Shown: positions 21,901 through 29,131 of the stretch, piece after piece | How positions within the stretch are numbered: the stretch's first letter is position 1 | How the letters are laid out: every line of letters begins with the position of its first letter | Position numbers and translations under genes: made by a program | Assembly (NCBI GenBank): GCA_019649035.1 | Contig: BMAT01012091.1 | Span: 1 to 29,131, forward strand | From: Elysia marginata | Lineage: Eukaryota > Mollusca > Gastropoda > Plakobranchidae | DNA length: 29,131 nucleotides | Direction of reading: 5' to 3' | The notes under the pieces: generated by a model | Seen by the model: the letters and a program-made list of their open reading frames with translations, nothing else | Told to the model about the DNA's origin: nothing | Databases searched by the model: none

Positions 21901-23872
21901 TTCTTAATCGTGTATAGTTAGATCAAGGCGACAATATGAAATCGATACCAGTAAGTTTAGACTAAGCTGTGCCTTTTCTTGTTCATTGACGATATCGATA
22001 TCAATTTTGCTATTTCAATACATAAAGGGATAGTGGCAAATAAAAAGGCTTTGACGTCAGTACCCAATAGTCAAGCGATAATGGATGGTGTTTTTCGTCC
22101 TTCACTTCCACTTTGCACGTGCGCTTAGAAACAGATTTTTAGTCAAACGTGTGGTAAGCAAAAGATTTCTGTGTCAATATACAGACCAAACAATACAAAA
22201 AAAAAAAAGGATTCGCCGACAAAAAGTTTGAAACAACTATTTTGAGTAAGTGTTCAAGACAACGCCCACAATATTTTTTCGGCAACTACGTCTAACTCTC
22301 ACTTATCTATCATAACGCTAGTCACTTATTGTGAGAAATTTTAGCCTCGGACATGTCATGGCTATAATAACATGTATGGATATAGTGGACATTCAAGCAG
22401 ATAACTTTTACAATATGGATTGCCGATTCCATGGCATTGGCAAAACTTAAGAAAAATTTAATAAAAACGTTACTTCTCAAACCCTGGAGTGCAGCAACTT
22501 ATGTATAAATGATATGGCCTGGTTAGGGTTACTGGTTTATCAAGCTATCCTTCAGGCATAACTTTAGCTACGTAAACTTGAGCGCTTTGACCTCTTGAAT
22601 AAAAATGCCAACTTACTCTTTACAAAGCGTAAGTTAAAACTCGTTTACATAAAGGGGGAAATCCATGAAAATTATTTGCAGAATTAGAATTAACCTCATT
22701 GATAGACGTGAGGTTTCGAGAAAAAAACTGGGTTTGCCGAAATCACAAACCTGCATGTGTTTGATGACAAAGGTAGCTTCCTATGTGACCGATCCAAAAA
22801 TGAGAATTTTCTACTGTTATTGTCATTTTTACCAACACGCGTTCGTCATTTCGGGAAACCCTGTTTTCGAGAAACATCACGCCTCTAATGAATTGAGGCA
22901 TAACCTCAGACCCATGAAGATTCTCGAGAAGTCCAAGGGCGACTTCACGCGTTATAAACATCCTACGACAAATTAGGAAACACTTTTATTTAAGCACGAG
23001 TTTATCCAGCCTTAATGTTATGTTTCATACAAAACAATTCGATATTTGATGCTGTCTGAATTACCTTAATGATGGCATTATGTACTAACGTTATGCTGCT
23101 TCATATAAAAACATAGGCCTACATCGTAACTTGAGTTGCTCGGGCTTATGTCACATTTTTTCAATCGACTGAAAAGAAGAAAAAAACTAGAAAAGCAACT
23201 AAGATTGTGTCACCCTGGAATATTGGCTCAAGAGCGGAAGATTTCTTGCAGACAATACGTTTTTTCCAAGTTTTTTTTTCCTTTTTTTTTCCTTTTGCTT
23301 GCTTGGGTATTTTGTGAATAAACTTACCGGAAGGGGCGTCTTGTATCACACACCGGATGCGGTTAAGGTTGTCATCGCTTGTCGCCCCTTTGATCATGTC
23401 TTTGAGCTGACCATATCTCCCTGTGGAGAAAGTACCCTTGGAGTCTTCGTAGGTTTGGGAGAGCTTCTGAAATGCAAAAGAATCCTTTAGGTATTCTACG
23501 CTTGCTTAGATGCTTTAGGATAATTGATAAAACTATGAAGTGCGTCACAAGAATTGAATTTAATCGTATAGTATAATTTATGTAATTTTCACAACCTTTG
23601 CTGTGAAAATTGTGGGTTCAGCTGGCTACGCTTCTAAAAATAAAAATCAGGTAGTGGGTGCCGGAGCAACTGAAATTGAGGGTTCAAATCCCCGTTGGAC
23701 ACAGTCTAGCGTTGGATTTTCGATCGTATTAACTTTTGACTTCTGTATTTCAGAGCCAGAATAATGATTGCGTAAGGATTTTATATAGGCTACCTGTTTT
23801 GCATTAGAAATATTAGTAAGCTTTTCCAAACCCTCGGTGACGACGAGTCACTAGTATGAATATTATTATCAC

Positions 23873-23927
<55 letters not shown>

Positions 23928-23931
23928 GTTA

Positions 23932-23981
<50 letters not shown>

Positions 23982-25555
23982 GTTATTGTTGTTATTATTA
24001 TTATTATTATTACTATCATATAATATTATTAATGTTGTTATTATTATTATTATTATTACTATCATATAATATTATTAATGTTGTTATTATTATTATTGCC
24101 GACGTTTCGAACTGAAGGCATACTCAGAGTGAGGCTTAGTGTAGGCTACTGTAAGATTGTAAGGAAAAAAAATTCAGGTTCAGGCTCAGTTGGAAAGTTT
24201 GACATGTATGTCCGTTGTCCCTCGAGTCTTGTTTGTGCTTCATGAAACTTTTAATTGTTTTATCTGAATGAAGAGCGCCCCTTTCATGTTTGCTTTTATA
24301 AGTTGATATTTTTAATTCAAATTTGTAATGGAGCTACTCTAGGAATTTACTTAACTAATGTACGCTAATTTAAGATACAGTTTTTTTTTCGACTTGATTT
24401 GCGCACATCTTATACGTTACAAAATACCGAGTAATCAAATAATACACACTATGTTTTGCGAACACAAAGTCTGTTTAAAGAAAGCTTGTGAATTTACCTG
24501 GAAAATAGCCTGAACCTGCTCCCATTCTCTCTCCAAAAGCCTTTGCCGGGTTGTTAGCCTTTCGTGTTCTTCCTTGAGCTCATCTTTGGACATTTCTGCA
24601 TTGATGTAGAGAATTGAGTTAGAGGAGATGTCTTCATCTCAATAAACTACGCCCTTACCGATAAAAGTGCAATGAAGTAGGCATATAGGCTACTAAATGC
24701 TTCTTTCTTGAACTGAACGTAATACAATGCACTAAAGAACTTTGGCAGTTTTCAAAATGAGAAGAAAGGAGAAATAGCTTGAGTAAAACTGCTCCTTTCC
24801 AAACAGATACATGTATGACCTTTTAAAGAACTCTGTCACAAGGAAACAGGATGACATCTTTCTGAAAGGAATGATACTGGGCAAAAATGAAGTTCCTTAT
24901 TTTGTGATTGGCTTCGCCTTGATTTTTTGAACGTGGTTCTGACCTAAATCTACCTATTGGTGCCGAATTGTTTGTCAAGAGAGGTCTAAGAGTGTTTATT
25001 GGAGCTGCGTAGTATTTTTTCCTATCTCGCCAACACAAAGTGGCGTACAATCTTCAAAAAAAAAGGAAAGCGGAAGAGGTTGGTGTTTCCCAAGTTGTGA
25101 TGTAGATTTCGGTTAGAACCATTATCAGTCCCGCTTGCATAGTCCAGTACTATAAACTATAATAGTATATAATGGATGTGTGTTGGTTCTGGCTTTTACT
25201 GGAAAGCCACCAGTCATTGCGGGGGACAACAGATCAAGCAAATAACGATGGGAAAGAATGATTAGAACATTTATCATGGTCAGACCAGTTCATCTCCTTA
25301 ACAGAAGAAAACCACACGCGGCATGAAGTTAAAATGCTCTGCTTTTTTAAAAATCTCGAATGCATAAGTAATTAAACCTATAAAAAGCATGAAATTTCGT
25401 ATGAAAGTTATATACAATTCTAACAAAAAGATAGCAGTACCGGACAGAGATACATGAATTCTTTATATTTAAAAAATTATGCCAATATGGCCGATATGAT
25501 GTACCTACTAGTTAATAACAACCAAAAACTTACTCTGTTCGCCGTCTTTACCCAT
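18719..25555 (-). CDS. Five-exon gene, 210-residue protein with a duplicated ~65-residue helical unit; family not recognised
   Basis: Coding exons in transcript order are 25555-25534, 24595-24498, 23466-23328, 21872-21708 and 18927-18719. Every junction has GT-AG sites and a consistent phase (1, 0, 1, 1), and the total is exactly 633 bases (210 residues plus stop). Residues 9-73 and 146-210 are two copies of one unit that align without gaps with 21 of 64 positions identical. They share MSxxEL at the start and a strong core: KLxxTYExSK, six residues, then RYxxLKDMIK. Between them, residues 74-145 are Ala/Gly/Ser-rich with a basic patch near MSSFMKKLKNM. The protein is charged and probably helical, with no signal peptide or membrane segment, so cytosolic or nuclear. 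The start was chosen as the first ATG of exon 1, which has a strong donor (A|GTAAGT). Function is unknown. It is surrounded by repeats but itself looks intact. Confidence 0.8.
18928..19534. other. Intron 4, part adjoining exon 5
   Basis: No gene is seen. Overlapping TACATGTA palindromes lie near 19086-19098. An A run at 19310-19323 precedes the LINE relic. Confidence 0.5.
19535..20660 (+). mobile_element. Non-LTR retrotransposon relic (second LINE), antisense in intron 4
   Basis: On the + strand, in several broken frames, are FIDFEKAFDS (first RT aspartate, about 19555), a VKLGVRPG block (usual form GVRQG, about 19735), the FADD catalytic motif (19864-19875), an EFDYLGSYLN block, RRWRWLGHVFR, LTWNPQGK, then GRGRPRVTWR and a final AQDRDAWRNFVGALCSQ-like end. 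This domain order is that of invertebrate LINE ORF2 C-terminal halves. At least four stops or frameshifts interrupt it. The clade is not resolved. It ends just before a TA microsatellite (20663-20690). Confidence 0.85.
20661..20692. repeat. CA/TA microsatellite at the LINE 3' end
   Basis: ACACATATATATATATATA followed by CATGTATA, directly after the LINE relic's last coding-like block. It may be the element's 3' tail. Confidence 0.7.
20693..21707. other. Intron 4, part adjoining exon 4
   Basis: AT-rich intronic sequence without a recognisable gene, RNA or element. One overlapping pair of TACATGTA palindromes lies near 21392-21404. Confidence 0.5.
21708..21872 (-). CDS. Five-exon gene, exon 4 (linker)
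   Basis: A 165-base exon with acceptor TGACAG and donor GTAAAC, phase 1 on both sides. It encodes residues 88-141: AGGVSSLLSKAKELSAAGEA, then an Ala/Thr stretch, a basic segment KMSSFMKKLKNM, and TGFSDEPIK. It would form a flexible linker with two short amphipathic helices. No sequence repeat with the flanking units is seen. Confidence 0.85.
21873..23327. other. Intron 3 of the five-exon gene
   Basis: 1,455 bases with GT-AG borders. It holds the long imperfect palindrome at 22691-22902. The 103-residue frame on the + strand at 22665-22976 lies across that palindrome and is not called. Confidence 0.6.
22691..22902. repeat. Long imperfect inverted repeat (foldback, likely MITE)
   Basis: The left arm (about 22691-22756) and the reverse complement of the right arm (about 22833-22902) align over roughly 60 bases at an estimated 70% identity. 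They share GTGA, TTTC, GAAAA, GGGTTT, CCGAAAT and AAC in order. The loop is about 75-90 bases. No target duplication could be fixed. Confidence 0.55.
23328..23466 (-). CDS. Five-exon gene, exon 3 (conserved half of repeat A)
   Basis: A 139-base exon with acceptor TTTCAG and donor GTAAGT. It starts in phase 0 with KLSQTYEDSKG, continues through GRYGQLKDMIKGATS, and ends near IQDAPS one base into a Gly codon. The KLxxTYExSK and RYxxLKDMIK motifs here recur in exon 5. Confidence 0.85.
23645..23700 (+). repeat. Possible tRNA-like / SINE-head remnant
   Basis: GAGGGTTCAAATCCCCG has the stem, loop and sequence of a tRNA T-arm (B box GGTTCAAATCC). An A box is not convincing: GGTAGTGGGT lies too close for a normal tRNA. 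A decayed SINE head is more likely than a tRNA gene. Confidence 0.25.
23873..24103. repeat. ATT microsatellite with a 46-bp duplicated block
   Basis: An ATT/TTA run of about 135 bases is followed by two copies, 46 bases apart (24011 and 24057), of a block with TACTATCATATAATATTATT and AATGTTGTTATTATT. The long open frames here are low-complexity readings only. GCCGACGTTTCGAACTGAAG follows immediately, a string resembling ones seen near retroelement ends, but too short to call. Confidence 0.9.
24498..24595 (-). CDS. Five-exon gene, exon 2 (first half of repeat A)
   Basis: A 98-base exon. The acceptor is ATGCAG and the donor GTAAAT. It encodes MSKDELKEEHERL and continues as a Glu/Arg-rich amphipathic helix to IFQ (residues 9-40), ending in phase 0. 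If exon 1 is wrong, the ATG two bases inside this exon would be the alternative start. Confidence 0.8.
24596..25533. other. Intron 1 of the five-exon gene
   Basis: 938 bases with GT-AG borders. The open frame on the minus strand at 24823-25050 has no splice logic in phase with the gene and is not called. No repeat was identified. Confidence 0.5.
25534..25555 (-). CDS. Five-exon gene, exon 1 (start codon)
   Basis: ATG at 25555-25553 begins MGKDGEQ and the exon stops one base into the next codon. The donor is GTAAGT. That single A joins AA at the next exon to give Lys 8. The exon is too short to find by ORF length; it was located by donor and phase. Confidence 0.65.
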
Positions 25556-27340
25556 GATGCTCTCACGATCTTCTTATCCGCTATAACTTCGTTGGTTATC
25601 CAAAGCAATCAAATCTCAAAGGATTTCTATTATGTCTTATTGATCCTGAAGATCTAGGCCGACGACAAACGCCACAACATAATTGGTTGGTAAAGAGTCA
25701 CAAGTCAACCATAATCTCTGAGGCAATATAACATAAGAATGTCTGGGATAAAGTCGAACGATCCTGGCTATAAGATCACTTTTTAAGTCTGCTTGGCAGC
25801 CACGGTGTTTCTTATTTCGCTCCTCTCATCGAATGCGGTAGCGATCAAGAATGAGACGGAACCCTGGGCAAATGCATTTTTCTATTGACTGTGATAGTGA
25901 CGATTTTGCAAGGGATGAAGTCCAATCATTCACCCACAGTCAAGATCTAAATGGCTTGTATGGTTTGATTTGGTCTTCTCAATCTCTCTGTGAAGAAAAG
26001 TAATAGAAATCAAGATAAACTAACGAAAGAAGAAAAAAAGGAATAAAATCACGCTGAGCTTTGGCTTCGTGAAAATAATTGTGTTCATGGGAGGTGTTAA
26101 AACTGTTGAAGAATAGTCAAGTTAATTTGCTGGATATTGATCTATATAAGGTGAGACTACCGAAAACATTATCTTTAATATCAAACCTATGCAAGAATGC
26201 AGTACAACCTTTTAGAATTGTAATGAGTATTTACATTACAAATCACGGCGTATGGCTACCACAGGGCATAAACTCTTTCAGCGCAGATCATGAGCCAATT
26301 ATTAGCATCAAACAAAAATGTTATAAGTTATAGATCTACTACAGGTGTGTGTGTGTGTGTGTGTTGGTAAGGTACTCGTTTTATTTGTTAATATGGTTGG
26401 AATTCTATACAGGCGATAAATCACACAATCACAAGCAATACGATCATGTACATGTACTTTGGGTGTCTGTGTGCATGTAGTGAAGTCACTCTAAAGGCTA
26501 ACCAAACAGATGAGCGCTACAAAAATCCCAAAATAGAACCCATGTTAAACCGTCTCAATGAGTATGAAAATCAGCGATGTCAGAGCAAAACCATGTATGT
26601 ATTTGGTTCGCAATGATGCAGCACGTATGAAAATAGTTATTTAACAGACTAGAAGATTCATAATAAAAATAAAAAATCACATCTATTTCTGTCATCAAAG
26701 TCATTTGCTTATTTTGGAGTTTTAAAGTGCATTATTTGTAGTATAAATCTAATTAGTGCGTGTAATAGTATGATGATTTTTTTTTGTTCTTATTAAAGTT
26801 AGAGTACACGATCCCTGGTGAATGTCCTGTTGACTTAGTTGAGGGAAACAAAGTTGAAAATACGGATCAGGCGGGGATATAGATCAATAGACTCTCGAAC
26901 TTAGAGACACCAGGTAAAAAGAGAATGGAGTCAAGAGAGGGAGGTCAGGGTGTTTATATAACATGATTTTACCATGACCAAGAAAATACTGTACGTAAAT
27001 TTGCAATGCTTGTGGCCCCAAATACAGTCTTTAAATACAATGTACCTTGGCAAAGAATCAATTATGCATGAACAACGTTTAATGTAGGTTGCATTTATGC
27101 AGTTGCATACCACACATTATCAAGCCATGCCTGATTTGAATAATCATTTCGCACGCCTAAATATTAATTTCTTACGGCATATTTAAGACTTTTATCAAGA
27201 GTTGTTTTATTTAAGCCTAAAAAAAACAAAAACACATTGACCCTAAAACAAATTTTGCAAGCTTGCGTCCGACCTCAAGGTTTTAAAGAACTTTTTACCC
27301 GTACCACATCCACTTCAACTTCAAGTCAACATCTTCGGAT
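25556..27340. other. 5' flank of the five-exon gene; no other gene seen
   Basis: This should hold the promoter of the minus-strand gene, but no TATA box or clear initiator was found in the first few hundred bases. A GT dinucleotide run lies at 26345-26364. Short frames at 26079 and 26931 have no recognisable product. Confidence 0.45.
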
Positions 27341-27820
27341 GACGGAAGACTGCGCCGGTTTTTATCCTATTGTAGTAAAACTTCAAAGAGAAGTGTCAAC
27401 GATGCTAGCTTTGCTTGTTGGAATATTGCGCCGGTTTTAGAAAGTCGATATGTTTCTCATTGATCGATTATAATTATTTTTTATTTAGACCTGTTCGGAC
27501 GCGAAACCTCTTCCGTCTGCCAACTATCAAGAATGTTTATTGCTACAACTCAAGGAATGAATTTTTAAAAGCTTATATTTTTCAATACCTCTCCCGAAAG
27601 CAGTCTTGACATATCGTGATCTCACAGTCAGAGTTATTGGACTTTACTATTTTGACATGTGAATCCTTACACTAAGCGCAATCGATTTTTATTCGAATAA
27701 CTTCATCATCGAGGGATTAAAAATCGAACGAAGAAAACCGGCGCAATTTACTGAACACAAGGATGTCCAATTCGGGCGGCATGTTATGTAATCACGGATG
27801 AAACCGGCGCAATCTTCCGT
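27341..27820. repeat. Nested inverted repeats with four GCGCCGGTTT cores
   Basis: TGCGCCGGTTTT occurs at 27351 and again within ATTGCGCCGGTTTT at 27425-27438. Its reverse complement occurs at 27734-27747 and 27800-27813. The outer pair extends further: ACGGAAGACTGCGCCGGTTT at 27342 against the reverse complement of AAACCGGCGCAATCTTCCGT at 27801. CCGTACC(C)ACATC..TTCAACT also appears as a direct repeat at about 27299 and 27818. The layout suggests a non-autonomous DNA element or a nested insertion. Confidence 0.6.
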
Positions 27821-28412
27821 ACCCCACATCTTCAACTCTCAGCGGAACGACCATTTTGGACAATACTGTTCAAATTCCATGACTTGTTCTCCTTTGTTTT
27901 CTCGTATTTTTTTTGGGTTAATTTTGTGAAATAATGAGCATTTTCTTCTTTTACAGAAAGGTTGAAGCACTTTTCAGTAGATTAAAAAATTCAAAATCAA
28001 AATTACAACAACAAAAAATAACATTTAAATGAATGCATGTGTATAGAAAAATTATTTCGATTTTTCAATAGTAACTAACTTTTCGCGTTCTGGGTATTGA
28101 GGGAAGTTTGGCATACAGTCGCATTTTTTTAATATGTATGTATATATAATTTTGTAATGGTTAAGTCATCTCTTAGTTTTGGCCTACATGTTTTTTGTCC
28201 CCCGGTGTTGACTTGGTCTGCATTCCACTGTGTTGTGGAGAGTAATGAGCTCTAAAAAGAGGCCTATGTTTCTCATTCTACGTGGCTGTCAGGTGATCCA
28301 GCCGTGTTGTTTTTTTTTTTTTTTTTGTTGTTGGTTTTTTTTTAGTGCATAGAATTAGAAAGCGCTTTGTCTGGACTTCATTGTGAGCGAAACAGTGTTT
28401 TTTGTTAGTAGG

Positions 28413-28447
<35 letters not shown>

Positions 28448-28491
28448 CTAGAGGATGTGCAGACGGGCACAATTATAAATATCACTTTTAA

Positions 28492-28531
<40 letters not shown>

Positions 28532-29131
28532 CTGCAATGCCATAGTCTATTAATCCCCAATATAAACCGTACGTCAAAACGTGTGTGACAATCTTTAATC
28601 TCCCAAAATATGTTATATTGCCTGTGTTTATCCATTGCAGGCCTACTTTTTGGCCTCTTAGAGTGCCGATAGCTATTAGTTGATACGCCAACTTCTAGTG
28701 CTTTATCTACATGTAGTATACTTGTCATTGGTTTAAAGTTTAAACATAACTATTTTGAAGTCACAAAAAGCCCCGACAAACAAGAAATACGAGTGGGAAA
28801 TCTAATCTTAATGTAAGGTTTTATCGACATTGTATTCAAAACGAATTTCCAATAATTTTAATATTACACCATACATGTAGCCTAGTTTCGTTTCAGTTTA
28901 ACCAACGAACCCGCTCTTAGAACTCTTTATTACAATGTATGTTGCAATTTACACCATGGATTAAATCTTAGTGATACTTGTTGTAGACCTGGTCATCGAT
29001 TACACGATAACTAATTAACCTAGAATAAAGTCTTAATTATCAGCAATTTACAATTACCCAACAGAGGTTGGAAAAAAAGGTTATAGAATTTTAAGCTCAA
29101 GAGATAAGAGAGAGAGAGAGAGAAAGAGAGA
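27821..29131. other. Right end of window; microsatellites, no gene seen
   Basis: AT-rich. It has TA dinucleotide runs at 28417-28446 and 28498-28526, a poly-T run near 28309-28326, and a GA run from 29106 to the window end. Reading frames over the TA runs (repeating Tyr-Ile) are artefacts. Confidence 0.55.

Larger units (their letters stand above)
23467..24497. other. Intron 2 of the five-exon gene; microsatellite and tRNA-like fragment
   Basis: 1,031 bases. It contains the ATT microsatellite (23873-24103) and a possible tRNA-like B box near 23680; the rest is unassigned. Confidence 0.6.

Noticed and set aside
22665-22976. 103-residue + strand frame
   Set aside because: It spans the imperfect palindrome within intron 3 and has no recognisable domain.
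23645-23700. A tRNA gene
   Set aside because: Only the T-arm and B box are present; A box, anticodon arm and acceptor stem do not form.
23790-24065. Open frames of poly-Asn or poly-Ile on the minus strand
   Set aside because: They are low-complexity readings of the ATT microsatellite.
24823-25050. 75-residue minus-strand frame as an extra exon of the five-exon gene
   Set aside because: Exons 1 and 2 already join in phase without it, and no acceptor/donor pair around it keeps the frame.
28278-28728. Minus-strand frames with Tyr-Ile repeats
   Set aside because: They are readings of TA dinucleotide runs.
1-29131. CRISPR arrays, bacterial operons or phage genes
   Set aside because: No regularly spaced direct repeats with unique spacers and no bacterial-type coding density; the window is eukaryotic.

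Overview
The window looks like nuclear DNA from an invertebrate animal. It is AT-rich, genes are split by long introns with ordinary GT-AG sites, and it holds non-LTR retrotransposon relics, tRNA-derived SINEs, pogo-like foldback elements, microsatellites and one assembly gap. The palindromes TACATGTA and TAGGCCTA recur far more often than base composition predicts. Together with the transposon mix this suggests a lophotrochozoan, most likely a mollusc; that assignment is inference. Nothing bacterial, plasmid-like or phage-like is present.

Left third (1-8760, + strand): a degenerate minisatellite (27-241), then a palindrome-rich flank, then a three-exon piggyBac-derived gene (exons 2183-2304, 6113-6231, 7813-8762). 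Its reading phases join exactly at both introns. Exon 3 has an in-frame stop, and the part of the transposase that carries the catalytic aspartates is missing, so it is called a pseudogene or decayed domesticated transposase. Its first intron holds a 5'-truncated L2/CR1-like LINE on the minus strand (about 4088-5833).

Middle (8760-18700): mostly repeat and unassigned sequence. It contains two tRNA-derived SINEs (about 10622-10891 and 13880-14190), several pogo-like foldbacks or MITEs (14395-14480, 16407-16490, 17330-17507), a GC-rich tandem repeat running into a 626-base N gap (15024-15649), and two unrecognised coding-like segments on the minus strand (11364-11555 and 12493-12657).

Right part (18700-25555, - strand): an apparently intact five-exon gene for a 210-residue protein. 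All splice phases agree and the coding length is an exact 633 bases. I do not recognise the family. The protein carries two copies of a ~65-residue helical unit that align without gaps, at residues 9-73 and 146-210, joined by an Ala/Gly/Ser/Lys-rich linker. This is the most interesting item in the window. Its introns hold a second LINE relic (19535-20660), a long imperfect palindrome (22691-22902) and an ATT microsatellite.

Right end (25556-29131): no convincing gene. It holds a nested inverted-repeat structure built on four copies of a GCGCCGGTTT core (27341-27820) and several dinucleotide repeats.
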